Positions 25,810 through 35,085 of a stretch of DNA of 64,000 nucleotides are shown here, piece by piece. The first letter of the stretch is position 1, and every line of letters starts with the position of its first letter. Below the pieces are notes generated by a model. That model saw only the letters and a list, made by a program, of their open reading frames with translations. It did not search any database and was not told the DNA's origin. Source of the DNA: Bog-473 sp963754445 (GTDB lineage Bacteria; Actinomycetota; Acidimicrobiia; Acidimicrobiales; RAAP-2); assembly GCA_963754445.1 (NCBI GenBank), contig CAVWFT010000001.1, positions 2,232,001 through 2,296,000 on the forward strand. Reading direction: 5' to 3'. A program made the translations under genes and the position numbers.

Positions 25810-26285
25810 TAGGACAGGGGGATAGCGACCGGCTCGGTGGTCAGATCTCACCGATTGAGTTCCGACTCGACCCCGCTTCAGGAGTGCCGACCTATCTCCA
25901 ACTCGTCTTTCAGGTCGAGCACGCGCTGCGGCTCGGCTACCTCAAACCGGGTGACCAGCTGCCCAAGGTCAGGGATGTCGTCGCCTCGCTGGCCATCAAC
26001 CCGAACACGGTGTCCAAGGCCTATCGAGAGTTGGAAACCAAGGGTCTCATCGTGGGGCGTCCAGGCCAGGGCACATTCATCTTGGCCACCCTCAGTGAGG
26101 TCGCGCTGCCCGAGCTGACTGGGCTTCGGCGATCCCTTCGGGGCTGGCTGGCCAAGGCGGACACCGCCGGGCTCGACGAGAGCGGCATTGCGGCACTCGT
26201 CGCAAGCGAGCTGCGGGATTTCTATGAGCGTCGCAGCGGGTCGCGCGCCGGCGCGCCCAGCAGCGAAACGGAGGGTGTCGCATGA
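25803..26285 (+). CDS. GntR-family (YtrA-type) transcriptional regulator
   Basis: A 160-residue regulator with an N-terminal GntR winged helix (about 25-95: LRLGYLKPGDQLPKVRDVV, 'LAINPNTVSKAYRELETKGLI') and a short C-terminal helical dimerisation segment. That small C-terminus defines the YtrA subfamily, which typically controls an adjacent ABC transporter and is itself autoregulated. Translation starts at the ATG right after the promoter. The stop overlaps the next gene (ATGA). Confidence 0.9.
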   Translation: MTIGQGDSDRLGGQISPIEFRLDPASGVPTYLQLVFQVEHALRLGYLKPGDQLPKVRDVVASLAINPNTVSKAYRELETKGLIVGRPGQGTFILATLSEVALPELTGLRRSLRGWLAKADTAGLDESGIAALVASELRDFYERRSGSRAGAPSSETEGVA

Positions 26286-27196
26286 ACATCATCGAGACGC
26301 ACGGCCTGGGCAAGTCCTATGGAGCGACCAGGGCGCTCCACGACTGCAACCTGGCGATCCCCCAGGGGCACGTAGCCGCGCTGGTCGGACCGAACGGTGC
26401 CGGAAAGTCGACATTGCTCAACCTCGCTGTCGGACTGGCAGCGCCGACGAGCGGTGAGTTGCGTGTTCTCGGCGGATACCGCGCCGGGTCATTGCCGGCA
26501 CTCGACGGCATCGGCTTCGTCGCTCAGGACACCCCGCTGTACAAGAACCTGTCGGCGGCCGACATGCTGCATCTCACCCGCAATCTCAACCGGCACTTCG
26601 ACCAGGCCTACGCCGAAACCCGCTTGGCCGAGCTGGGCATCCCCCAGAACCGCAAGGCGGGCAAGCTGTCGGGCGGGCAGCAGGCGCAACTTGCACTGAC
26701 ATTGGCACTCGCCCGACATCCGCGCCTCCTCCTGCTCGATGAGCCGGTGGCAATGCTCGACCCGATTGCCCGCCACGATTTCATGGCCACGGTGCTGACG
26801 GCGGCGGCCGACGACGGCGTCTCCGTACTCCTGTCGTCACACGTGCTGGCCGAGCTCGAGCGGGTGGCCGACTACCTGATCATGATGTCCTTGGGCCGTA
26901 TCCAGGTGGCGGGCGAGGTCGACGATCTGCTGGCCAACCACCGCGTGTTGACGGGCCCGGCCGCCGAAGCGAGTCGATACGACGAATGGCCGGTTGTGCA
27001 CGTCCGCGGCGGCGAGGCCCAGGCGCACCTGCTCGTTCGGTCCACGCCGGACGATCCGGTCCCACCTGGTTGGGAGGCGCATCCAGTCGGCCTCGAAGAG
27101 CTCGCGCTGGCCTATTTGCGAGAGCCCGCCGCCGCCGGCGCTCTCCCCGGCCCGGTCCCGAATCCGCATGTCCAGCCGTCGGGGGTGACGAGATGA
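26282..27196 (+). CDS. ABC transporter ATP-binding protein
   Basis: A 304-residue ATPase with Walker A GPNGAGKSTLL (about 37-47), the signature motif LSGGQQAQLAL (about 130) and Walker B RLLLLDEPVAMLDP (about 150). A C-terminal region of about 90 residues lacks a recognised substrate domain. Order and overlap (ATGA on both sides) with the YtrA-type regulator and permease place it in a compact operon. The export substrate cannot be read, but YtrA operons often respond to cell-envelope antibiotics. Confidence 0.93.
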   Translation: MNIIETHGLGKSYGATRALHDCNLAIPQGHVAALVGPNGAGKSTLLNLAVGLAAPTSGELRVLGGYRAGSLPALDGIGFVAQDTPLYKNLSAADMLHLTRNLNRHFDQAYAETRLAELGIPQNRKAGKLSGGQQAQLALTLALARHPRLLLLDEPVAMLDPIARHDFMATVLTAAADDGVSVLLSSHVLAELERVADYLIMMSLGRIQVAGEVDDLLANHRVLTGPAAEASRYDEWPVVHVRGGEAQAHLLVRSTPDDPVPPGWEAHPVGLEELALAYLREPAAAGALPGPVPNPHVQPSGVTR

Positions 27197-28254
27197 CCGC
27201 GCTGACCACGATGTCCCCCGCCGCGCGCGTGAAGGTGGACGAGGACCTGGAGCCACTGCCCTGGCGACGGATGGCGTGGGTCACCTGGCGGCAGCACCGA
27301 GTGGCACTGATCGGCGCGTTGGCATGTGTCGGCGCACTGGCCCTCTGCGTGCTGATCGTCGGTCTCCGGCTACATCACGCCTATGGCGTTGCGATTGCCT
27401 GCCATCCGGCGAACTCGGCCGCGTGCAACACGACGGTCGCCAACTTCAACGGCATCGGGAATTTCTTGTCCAATGGGGTCCTCTTCCTGATCGTGCCGCC
27501 CCTGATCGGCGCGTTCGTCGGCGCGCCAGTGCTCGCTCGCGAATTCGAGGGCGGCACCTTCCGCTACGCCTGGACGCAGGGCTTCGGGCGGTGGCGCTGG
27601 ACGCTCGCCAAGTTGGTGGCGCTCGGAGTGGTGGTGGCGGTGGCCAGCGGTGCCCTCAGCCTGCTGGCATCGTGGTACTACCAGCCGTATTTCGCCTCGG
27701 GCCACCAGTCCGTGTCCCTGACCACGTTCAGTCAGCTCAATCCCGGATTGTTCGAACAGCGCGGCGTTGCCTTCGCCGCATGGACGCTGGCCGCTTTCGC
27801 CATCGGTGCACTGGCCGGCGTGCTCATTCGCCGGGTCGTCCCTGCCATCGTGACCACGCTGGCCGTGTGCGGAGCACTGGCCTTCGCGACCGCGGGCTGG
27901 CTACGCATGCACTACCTGACTCCTGTGGTCACCAAGGGAGTCAGCGCGCCGGATTCCGCGCGGATCGTGAGCCAATGGGGAAGCAGGGGCGGCCGGGTCG
28001 TCTTCACCGGTCCCCCGTCGTTTCCCATCTACCAGGAGTACTGCCCTGCGCAGGCCGGCCTGGGCAAAGGCGGCGGGTCAGGGTCGGGGAACCCCCTGCA
28101 GTGTCTGGCGCAGCACGGCTTCACGTTCTGGACCAGCTACCAGCCGGCGAGCCGGTTCTGGGCGTTCCAGTGGATAGAGGGCGGCTGGCTCCTCGCGCTG
28201 TCGATCCTGCTCATCGGCGTGACCGTCTTGCTCGTCCGCGGGCGCGCCGCCTGA
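27193..28254 (+). CDS. ABC transporter permease
   Basis: A 353-residue membrane protein with about six transmembrane segments: two helices at about 39-60 and 100-122, a pair around 140-170, further segments around 205-255, and one near the C-terminus. A large extracellular loop with several Cys/Gly ('YCPAQAGLGKGGGSGSG') precedes the last helix. The start at 27193 overlaps the stop of the ATPase gene by 4 nt. It is the partner of the ATPase and the last gene of this operon. Confidence 0.88.
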   Translation: MTALTTMSPAARVKVDEDLEPLPWRRMAWVTWRQHRVALIGALACVGALALCVLIVGLRLHHAYGVAIACHPANSAACNTTVANFNGIGNFLSNGVLFLIVPPLIGAFVGAPVLAREFEGGTFRYAWTQGFGRWRWTLAKLVALGVVVAVASGALSLLASWYYQPYFASGHQSVSLTTFSQLNPGLFEQRGVAFAAWTLAAFAIGALAGVLIRRVVPAIVTTLAVCGALAFATAGWLRMHYLTPVVTKGVSAPDSARIVSQWGSRGGRVVFTGPPSFPIYQEYCPAQAGLGKGGGSGSGNPLQCLAQHGFTFWTSYQPASRFWAFQWIEGGWLLALSILLIGVTVLLVRGRAA

Positions 28255-28473
28255 AGTCCGCTGTCGGCCCACAGCCGCCCTCGGTGCACACACGTCACGG
28301 TGCCAACGGGACTGCACCCCGGTCCGTCGGAAGGGGACGCTCTCTCGGCCGGCTGGGTTCTGAGCGACGGCACGCACGGAATGGACGATCTGGCGATCGC
28401 GCCGAATGGCATCATGCATTTCAAAGGCAGTCCCTCCTACGGCGCGACCGACACGGTGTTGTGTTCAGGTCGC

Positions 28474-29433
28474 TCAGCGATCGGATTCCAATCGACGAGG
28501 CTGAGAACGACGTTCGCTGATGAAGCGGTGGATGGCCTCGTTGGCATGATCCTGAAAGGACGGGTTGGCCAGGTCGGGCAGGAAGTCCGCTTGGTTGACC
28601 ATGGGACCTTTCAGCGTGTTGGCCGCGCTGGCGTAGAACACGCCGCTCGACAGGGTCGGGTCGGTGACGCCATCGACCAGTCGCTTCGCGCCCACGTCGA
28701 GCTTGTGGGAGAGACCCAGGGTGGGCATGATGTATTTGGCCCCGAGACGCATCGGCAAAGGCAGGTCACTGGCTGCGTGGGTGCCGGTGGTGTTGCCGGG
28801 GCTCACGGTGAAGAACCGGCGGTCGGGGTGTTGGCGGGCCAGGTAGGCCACCCAGAGGGCGCCAATGTACTTGGCCTGCGCGAAGGCGAGATTGAAGTCA
28901 GCCTTCTTGCCGGCGAAGTAGCTGCCGTCGATGACAGTGGCGAACTCGTCGGCGGAGTGTGAGGCCCATGATGGCCCCTTCATCCGCAGTTTCGGGACCC
29001 CCCTGACTGCTTCACTTCCGGCGAAGACCGCAACCTCACCGAGCCGATCCTCCGCCAGGAGCCCTTCGAGGAGGACGACGTGGCCAAGGACGTTCGTCGC
29101 GAACACGGTGGTGACGCCGTCGGCGGTCATGCCCATCGACTGCGGGCCAATGACACCAGCGTTCATGACCAGCGCGTCGACGGATCCGTCGATGGCCGCG
29201 AGGCCGGCGCGCACCGAACCCAGATCGGCGACGTCCATGAGAATGATGTCGAAGATGTGCCGGCCGGTCGCTGCTTCGAGCTCGGCCTGTGCCGCAGTCG
29301 CCCGGCCCTGGTTCCGGCAGGCCAGGTAGATGCGGGCGATCTCGGGACGTGACGCCAGTTGCCGGGCCACCTCCTGGCCGATCCCGGCGTTGGCGCCCGT
29401 GATGAGCACCGTCTTTCCTGAGGCTGGACTCAC
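28474..29433 (-). CDS. Short-chain dehydrogenase/reductase (NAD(P)-binding)
   Basis: A 319-residue SDR with a TGANAGIG cofactor loop at the N-terminus (about 11-18), 'NAG' at about 90 and a nonclassic catalytic segment: AQAKYIGALWVAYLAR carries a Lys/Tyr-type pair near residue 190. The length and low match to the classical YxxxK spacing suggest an extended or atypical SDR. The GTG start overlaps the stop of the DUF1330 gene (GTGA), so the two are coupled. The substrate is unknown. Confidence 0.82.
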   Translation of the reverse strand: MSPASGKTVLITGANAGIGQEVARQLASRPEIARIYLACRNQGRATAAQAELEAATGRHIFDIILMDVADLGSVRAGLAAIDGSVDALVMNAGVIGPQSMGMTADGVTTVFATNVLGHVVLLEGLLAEDRLGEVAVFAGSEAVRGVPKLRMKGPSWASHSADEFATVIDGSYFAGKKADFNLAFAQAKYIGALWVAYLARQHPDRRFFTVSPGNTTGTHAASDLPLPMRLGAKYIMPTLGLSHKLDVGAKRLVDGVTDPTLSSGVFYASAANTLKGPMVNQADFLPDLANPSFQDHANEAIHRFISERRSQPRRLESDR

Positions 29434-29750
29434 GCCGATTCCCTCTCACCTTGTGTGGGCGTCGGGATGCCGTCGAGCAGGCCAAAACGGGCATCCATCG
29501 CGACACTTCGGACCTCGATCAGCTGCTGATATTCAGCCGAGTTGTACCAACTGAGGGCCGTCTCGTGGTCTGGAAACCGCACGATCGCCCCTGAGGTGGC
29601 CACGGGATCGCCATGCAGGGTCTCCCAGATACTGGCGGCGACGACCTCGCCTCCGTGTTCTTTTGCGGACTTTCCAGCGTGACCGGCGTATTTCTCACGA
29701 TAGACATCCGGGTCCTTCACTGTGAATTCGACAATTAAGTATGCACTCAT
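29430..29750 (-). CDS. DUF1330-family protein
   Basis: A 106-residue ferredoxin-like ABM-type protein of the DUF1330 family. The motif path is 'MSAYLIVEFTVKDPDVYREKYA', 'GGEVVAASIWETLHGDP', and VRFPDHETALSWYNSAEYQQ, the family hallmark. The Met at 29750 is the natural start; in-frame sequence upstream is not family-like. It is translationally coupled to the downstream SDR. A dehydratase- or isomerase-like role is known for few members. Confidence 0.88.
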   Translation of the reverse strand: MSAYLIVEFTVKDPDVYREKYAGHAGKSAKEHGGEVVAASIWETLHGDPVATSGAIVRFPDHETALSWYNSAEYQQLIEVRSVAMDARFGLLDGIPTPTQGERESA

Positions 29751-29824
29751 GTTGGTACTCCTCGGTTGTGAGTTGTGATCTGCGTTCTCGGTCTTCACTC
29801 TCATAACGTCACCGCCGACAGGCG

Positions 29825-30572
29825 TTACGTCGCGACACGGCCTCCATCGACCGCCAGGGTGACGCCGTGGACGAAGCTGCTCTCATCACTGGCCAGGAAG
29901 ACGATGGCCGCAGCAAGTTCCTCGGGCTCAGCGACGCGACCTGCTGGTGCGAGTCCTGCGAGTTGCTTCACCATTTCGTCGGGGACTGCCTCCATCATCC
30001 GGGTGCGCGTCGGGCCGGGGGCAACGGCGTTGACCCGAACACCACTCGGGCCGTATTCGGCGGCCCACGCCTTCGTCAACAATTCGAGAGCGGCTCGGCT
30101 GGCGCCATAGAGAGCCATGCCGGACTGTCCGAAGCTGGCGACCATCGTGGAGACGTTGACGATCGAACCCCACCCGCGTTCGGCCATGGCTGGCGCCAGT
30201 GACGCGACGAGGAAGAACGGAATTTTGACGTTCAGTGCGAAGGTCTCGTCGAATTCTGCTTCGGTTGCTGCGTTGCTCGGTCCGAGCAAGGCGACGCCAG
30301 CATTGTTGATGAGGATGTCGACGTGACCGTCGCCCGCCTCCGTGGCCCACTCGACCAGGTCCTGGGCCGATTGCAGGTCGCCCAACGAAGTGAGCCGGAA
30401 CGCCGCGGTGCCTCCGCTGTCTTCGATCTCGGCGACCACGTCTTTGGCTCGTTGTTCGTTGCGTCCGACGATCAGTACGTGAGCGCCGCGCGGCCAACGC
30501 GAGGGCCGTCGCCTGGCCGATCCCGCTGGTCGAGCCCGTGACGAGCGCCGTCTTGCCCTTCAGGTGAGTCAT
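29825..30572 (-). CDS. Short-chain dehydrogenase/reductase with one frameshift near 30495
   Basis: A classical SDR of about 248 residues after correction. The N-terminal piece from ATG 30572 carries TGSTSGIGQATALALA (cofactor loop). The remaining frame (29825-30439 and just upstream) contains NNAG and the catalytic YGASRAALELL tetrad segment, ending with 'GVTLAVDGGR'. The two pieces join by removing one base in GCCGCGCGGCGCTCAC. It is divergent from the TetR gene at 30668, with a palindrome between them, and is probably its target. Confidence 0.85.
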
Positions 30573-30620
30573 ACGTTGTTCGATCCTCTCGCACAAAATG
30601 GGTTGTGTGACTCACTCTGA

Positions 30621-30633
30621 CAGTTCAGAACTG
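30621..30633. promoter_or_regulatory. Palindromic operator between SDR and TetR
   Basis: CAGTTCAGAACTG is a perfect 13-bp palindrome centred between the divergent SDR (start 30572) and TetR (start 30668). The size and place suit a TetR dimer. TTGTCA at 30635-30640 directly beside it could be a -35 hexamer for the TetR gene. Confidence 0.5.
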
Positions 30634-30667
30634 GGTTGTCAAACTCAGAATCGTGTAACCTTGATGC

Positions 30668-31273
30668 ATGACCGACGAGACGGCTGAACGGCCGAAACTC
30701 ACCCCCAAGGGAGCACGCACCCGGGCACGAATAGTGGAGGCAGCCGCCGCCCTGATCCATGAACGCGGGGTGGCGAGCACCACCTTGGAAGACGTCAAGG
30801 TGGCGGCGGAAGTCAGCGGCTCTCAGATGTACCACTACTTTCCCGACAAGAACGAACTCGTGCAGGCGGTCATCGACTACCAGGCCGAGACCATCGTCGA
30901 TCGCAATCGGCAGGCGCTCAGGAAAGCGAACGGCGTCGAAGCCTGGCGGAACATGGTCATCACCGCAGCGAGGCGCACCAAAGCAAAGGGGGGCTGCCAA
31001 CTTGGCTCGCTCGTTGGTCAACTCGCCGAGAGTGACCCCGAGGCCCGAGCGCTCATCGCGGCAGGGTTCGATCAGTGGGCAGCCGCCATCGGCGATGGGC
31101 TGAGATCCCTTCATGCCGACGGGAGGCTCCCGTCGGATATCGACCCGGACGATCTCGCAACGACTCTGCTCGCCACGCTCCAAGGGGGACTTCTACTCGC
31201 CCAGGTAGAGCAGAGTCCCCGTCCGTTCGAGACTGCCGTCAATACCCTTCTCGCCCTTGCCATCGGCGAATGA
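30668..31273 (+). CDS. TetR-family transcriptional regulator
   Basis: A 201-residue TetR regulator. The helix-turn-helix is at about residues 14-62 (TTLEDVKVAAEVSGSQMYHY), followed by a C-terminal TetR_C-type ligand domain with 'TKAKGGCQLGSLVGQL'. Divergent orientation and the shared palindrome indicate autoregulation and control of the SDR. TetR/SDR pairs of this kind usually sense the SDR substrate or product. The ligand is unknown. Confidence 0.9.
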   Translation: MTDETAERPKLTPKGARTRARIVEAAAALIHERGVASTTLEDVKVAAEVSGSQMYHYFPDKNELVQAVIDYQAETIVDRNRQALRKANGVEAWRNMVITAARRTKAKGGCQLGSLVGQLAESDPEARALIAAGFDQWAAAIGDGLRSLHADGRLPSDIDPDDLATTLLATLQGGLLLAQVEQSPRPFETAVNTLLALAIGE

Positions 31274-31432
31274 ACGCACGCTGGGTTCGTTCACAGCCAC
31301 GGCGCGGTTCAGGGAGCGAGCTCGCCGTAGAAATAGGATGCCGTCACGCCTTCTGGCCAGCTGGGCGGCGACGCCGGCTTCGCCACGAGACTAGGAAATC
31401 ACCGATGACCCTCGAAACTGAAGGAGCACGCC

Positions 31433-31819
31433 ATGGGAGCCATTGAACCGAAGAAGTCGACCGTCAAGGGCCCCGCCGAGTGGTTCACCGGCGACGTCTG
31501 GATCGACAGCCTCGCCGAGCCGAACGATGTCTCACAGCTGAACGTCGGCGCGGTGCACTTCACTCCGGGAGCGCGTACCGCCTGGCACTCCCATGACGGA
31601 GGTCAGACTCTGGTCGTCATCGAAGGACACGGTCTCGTCCAGTCTCGGGGCGAGGATGTCGTCGAGCTCCACGCTGGTGACGTCCATCGGACCGCCCACG
31701 CCGTCGAGCACTGGCACGGATCGGCCCACGGACATTTCATGGCCCATCTCTCCATCACGCAGGGCCCTCCGACCTGGGGCGACCACGTAAGCGACACCGA
31801 ATACGGAACGCCCACATAG
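31433..31819 (+). CDS. Cupin-domain protein
   Basis: A 128-residue single cupin with a full metal-binding set: 'ARTAWHSHDGGQTLVVIEGHG' gives two His and Gln or Glu, and 'LHAGDVHRTAHAVEHWHGSA' the last His. Similar bacterial cupins include carboxymuconolactone- and hydroxynitrile-lyase-like enzymes. The sequence does not decide between them. It is preceded by GGAG-type sequence. Confidence 0.82.
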   Translation: MGAIEPKKSTVKGPAEWFTGDVWIDSLAEPNDVSQLNVGAVHFTPGARTAWHSHDGGQTLVVIEGHGLVQSRGEDVVELHAGDVHRTAHAVEHWHGSAHGHFMAHLSITQGPPTWGDHVSDTEYGTPT

Positions 31820-31949
31820 GGCACCCGATCTCGAGCGGGCCTGTCTCCCCGATCCTTATGGCGACGTCTTGGCACCGAATCGCAGGCTCGGCACGGAGCA
31901 CCTCGATCCCAGCCACGAGCCATCAGTGCCCTACCCCGGAGCGCAGCAC

Positions 31950-31976
31950 AGCCCTCGCCCACATGGGGCGAGGGCT
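31950..31976. terminator. Bidirectional terminator between cupin gene and nrdJ
   Basis: AGCCCTCGCCC (31950-31960) and GGGCGAGGGCT (31966-31976) are exact 11-bp reverse complements with a 5-nt loop. It lies between the stops of two convergent genes, so it can serve both. Actinobacterial terminators often lack a clear U-tract, as here. Confidence 0.6.
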
Positions 31977-32025
31977 GCTGCACACTTGTAGCGACCGCGT
32001 GCGCGTCGCCACACGCCAATCCTGA

Positions 32026-34929
32026 CTACGAGCACCCGCTCGTCGTCCCGCAACTGCCGCACACGTAGCAGGAACCCGCCCGCTGCATGTGGTTGCCGCA
32101 GTTGTAACAGAACGGCGCGTCGCGCTGTTCGGCTCGGGCAAGCGGCAGCGGCTGCGCCGACATCGCAGTCGCGCCGCTCGTCGCCAAGCCCGAGGCCGAA
32201 CCCGCCTCCGCCGAACCTGCACCGGCCGCCGTCGCTCCGCCGGGGCCGTCGTCGAGCAGGCCCACCGTCGGTGTCGCCTGCTCCTCCACCCCCGGCAGCG
32301 TCGGCTGCATGCGCTCCTGGGTCGACTGCACCCCGAGCGTCTGGCGCTCTTCCGCCGTCAGGTAGTCGAGCGCCATCCGGCGGAAGACGTAGTCGACGAG
32401 GCTCGAGGCGATGCGCAGTTCGGGGTCGTCGGTGATGCCGGCCGGCTCGAACTTCATGTTGGCGTACTTGTTGACGAAGGTCGACAGCGGCACCTGGTGC
32501 TGGAGGCCCAGGCTGATGGCGATGGAGAAGGCGTCCATGATGCCGGCCAGGGTCGAGCCCTGCTTCGACACCTTGATGAACACCTCACCCGGGCGCCCGT
32601 CCTCGTACTCGCCCACCGTGACGTAGCCCTCGCAGTCGGCCACCCGGAAGGAGAACGTCTTCGAGTTGCGCTTGCGGGGCAGGCGCTCGCGCACCGGGCC
32701 CACCAGCACCGGGTCCGACGCCCGCTGCTTGGCCAGGGCCAGGGCGTTCTCGAGCTCGGCGATGCGGGCCGTGACCTCGCGGTCGCGAGCCTCGGCGTCC
32801 GAGCCGGCCGGGGCGGTGTCGCCACCGTCGACGGCCGCGTTCTCTTTCTTCGTGGTCGAGAGCGGCTGGGCCACCTTGCAGTTGTCGCGGTAGATGGCCA
32901 CCGCCTTGATACCGAGACGCCAGGCGTCGATGTGCAGCTGCTCGACGTCCTCGACCGTCACGTCCTCGGGCATGTTCACCGTCTTGGAGATGGCGCCGCT
33001 GATGAAGGGCTGGACCGCCCCCATCATCCGGAGGTGGCCGCTGTAGTGGATGGTGTTGTCGCCCATGGAGCAGGCGAACACCGCCAGGTGCTCGGGCGCC
33101 AGGTGCGGCGCCCCCACGATCGACATGTGCTCGTTGATGTAGGCCACGATGTCCTCGGCCTGCTCGACGCCGTAGCCCAGCTTGGCCAGCGCCCGGGGCA
33201 CCGTCTGGTTGACGATCGACATGGTGCCGCCGCCCACCAGCTTCTTCGTCTTGACCAATCCGAGGTCGGGTTCGACACCGGTGGTGTCACAGTCCATCAG
33301 CAAACCGATGGTCCCCGTCGGGGCCAGAACCGAGGCCTGCGCGTTGCGCACGCCGTAGACCTCGGCCAGGTCGACGGCGCGGTCCCAGGCCTCCTGGGCC
33401 GCCGAGAGCAGCTCGGGCGGTACCAGGTCCTCGTCGATGCGGGCGGCCTCGGCCTGGTGCATGCGCAGCACGTTGAGCATCGGTTCCTGGTTCTCGTGGT
33501 AGCCGGCGAACGGTCCCATGCGGGCCGCCGTGCGGGCCGAGGTGGCGTAGGCGTGTCCGGTCAGCAATGCGGTGATCGCACCGGCCCAGGCCCGACCGCC
33601 GTCGGAGTCGTACGGCAGGCCCTGTGCCATCAGCAGGGCGCCGATGTTGGCGTACCCGATACCGAGCTGGCGGAACAGCCGCGTGTTCTCGCCGATCTTC
33701 TCGGTCGGGTAGTCGGCGTTGCCGACGATGATCTCCATCCCGGTGAACACGACGGAGACCGCCGCCTTGAAGCCCTCCACGTCGAATACGTCCTCGTCGT
33801 CGAGAAACGTCATCAGGTTCATGGAGGCCAGATTGCAGGCTGAATTATCGACATGCATGTACTCGCTGCATGGGTTCGAACCGTTGATGCGCGCCGTGTT
33901 CGACGCCGTGTGCCAGCGGTTGATCGTGGTGTCGTACTGCATGCCCGGGTCGGCGCACTCCCAGGCCGAGTGGGCGATCTGGCGGAAGAGGTCGCGGGCC
34001 TTCACCGTGCGCACGACCGAGCCGTCGGTCCGGGCCAGCAGGTTCCAGTCGCGGTCGTCGATGACCGCCTCCATGAACTCGTCGGTCACCCGGACCGAGT
34101 TGTTGGCGTTCTGGTACTGCGTCGAGTGGCTGTCGGCTCCGTCGAGGTCCATGTCGAAGCCGGCGTCGCGCAGCACGCGCGCCTTGCGCTCCTCGATGGC
34201 CTTGCACCAGACGAAGTCCTCTACGTCGGGGTGGTCCACGTCGAGGATGACCATCTTGGCCGCCCGCCTGGTCTTGCCCCCGGACTTGATCGTCCCGGCC
34301 GAGGCGTCGGCGCCCCGCATGAAGCTGACCGGACCCGACGCCGTGCCGCCGCCCTTGAGCAGCTCGTGCGACGAGCGGATGCGCGACAGGTTGACCCCCG
34401 CCCCCGAACCACCCTTGAAGATGACGCCCTCTTCCGTGTACCAGTTGAGGATCGAGTCCATCCGGTCCTCGACGGACAGGATGAAGCACGCGCTGCCCTG
34501 CTGGGGCACCCCGTGCACGCCGATGTTGAACCAGACCGGCGAGTTGAACGCCGCCTTCTGGTGGATGATGAGGTGCTTGAGCTCGTGGTTGAAGGTCTGG
34601 GCCTCCTCGTCGTCGACGAAGTAGCCGTCCTTGATGCCCCAGGCCGTCAGGGTGTCGGCCACCCGGTCCGCCACCTGCTTGAGCGACCACTCGCGCTCGT
34701 CGGTGCCGAGGGTCCCCCGGAAGTACTTCTGGGCCAGGATGTTGGTGGCGTTGACGCTCCAGCTCTCCGGCACCTCGACCCCGAGCTGCTCGAAGGCGAC
34801 CGACCCGTCCCGGTAGTTCGTGATGCGGGCGTCCCGGCGCTCCCAGCGCACCTCGTCGTAGGGGTGGAGACCCGGGGTGGTGAAGTGGCGGCGGATGCCG
34901 ATTTCGGATCGCTGGGGAGCGATGGCCAT
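32026..34929 (-). CDS. nrdJ: Adenosylcobalamin-dependent (class II) ribonucleoside-diphosphate reductase
   Basis: A 967-residue NrdJ reduces ribonucleotides to deoxyribonucleotides using adenosylcobalamin, working with or without oxygen. Visible are the redox Cys in QQGSACFILSVEDRMDS, the catalytic NPCSEYMHVDNSACNLAS segment (Cys, Glu and Asn), and a C-terminal zinc-ribbon 'YNCGNHMQRAGSCYVCGSCG' typical of long class II enzymes. ATG 34929 is preceded by AGGAGG at about 34941-34946. NrdR boxes and a leader hairpin lie upstream. No B12 riboswitch motif was found in the 155-nt leader. This is probably the main reductase of the organism. Confidence 0.95.
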   Translation of the reverse strand: MAIAPQRSEIGIRRHFTTPGLHPYDEVRWERRDARITNYRDGSVAFEQLGVEVPESWSVNATNILAQKYFRGTLGTDEREWSLKQVADRVADTLTAWGIKDGYFVDDEEAQTFNHELKHLIIHQKAAFNSPVWFNIGVHGVPQQGSACFILSVEDRMDSILNWYTEEGVIFKGGSGAGVNLSRIRSSHELLKGGGTASGPVSFMRGADASAGTIKSGGKTRRAAKMVILDVDHPDVEDFVWCKAIEERKARVLRDAGFDMDLDGADSHSTQYQNANNSVRVTDEFMEAVIDDRDWNLLARTDGSVVRTVKARDLFRQIAHSAWECADPGMQYDTTINRWHTASNTARINGSNPCSEYMHVDNSACNLASMNLMTFLDDEDVFDVEGFKAAVSVVFTGMEIIVGNADYPTEKIGENTRLFRQLGIGYANIGALLMAQGLPYDSDGGRAWAGAITALLTGHAYATSARTAARMGPFAGYHENQEPMLNVLRMHQAEAARIDEDLVPPELLSAAQEAWDRAVDLAEVYGVRNAQASVLAPTGTIGLLMDCDTTGVEPDLGLVKTKKLVGGGTMSIVNQTVPRALAKLGYGVEQAEDIVAYINEHMSIVGAPHLAPEHLAVFACSMGDNTIHYSGHLRMMGAVQPFISGAISKTVNMPEDVTVEDVEQLHIDAWRLGIKAVAIYRDNCKVAQPLSTTKKENAAVDGGDTAPAGSDAEARDREVTARIAELENALALAKQRASDPVLVGPVRERLPRKRNSKTFSFRVADCEGYVTVGEYEDGRPGEVFIKVSKQGSTLAGIMDAFSIAISLGLQHQVPLSTFVNKYANMKFEPAGITDDPELRIASSLVDYVFRRMALDYLTAEERQTLGVQSTQERMQPTLPGVEEQATPTVGLLDDGPGGATAAGAGSAEAGSASGLATSGATAMSAQPLPLARAEQRDAPFCYNCGNHMQRAGSCYVCGSCGTTSGCS

Positions 34930-34992
34930 GGTGTTGGGGTCCTCCTGGTCGCTTCGGCTGGTCGGGTGCAATGCTCTACCGCTGCTGTCTCA

Positions 34993-35042
34993 CGCCCACG
35001 ACACTCCACCCACTTCGCAGTCGGGATGGTGTCTCGTGGGCG
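34993..35042 (-). promoter_or_regulatory. Leader hairpin upstream of nrdJ
   Basis: CGCCCACGA (34993-35001) and TCGTGGGCG (35034-35042) are exact reverse complements flanking a 32-nt loop, and inner pairs (ACAC/GTGT, CACC/GGTG) could lengthen the structure. It would form in the nrdJ 5' leader. A regulatory role is inferred. Confidence 0.35.
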
Positions 35043-35085
35043 CTGTGTGCCTCGAGCGCCTGGGAGAGGGACGTTTTTGGCCTCA

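Noticed and set aside
32089..33843. Long plus-strand open frames over nrdJ
   Set aside because: Their length comes from GC-rich codon bias of nrdJ on the other strand; no motifs.
34930..35085. Cobalamin riboswitch in the nrdJ leader
   Set aside because: The expected B12-box-type conserved core is not visible in the leader; only a simple hairpin is seen.
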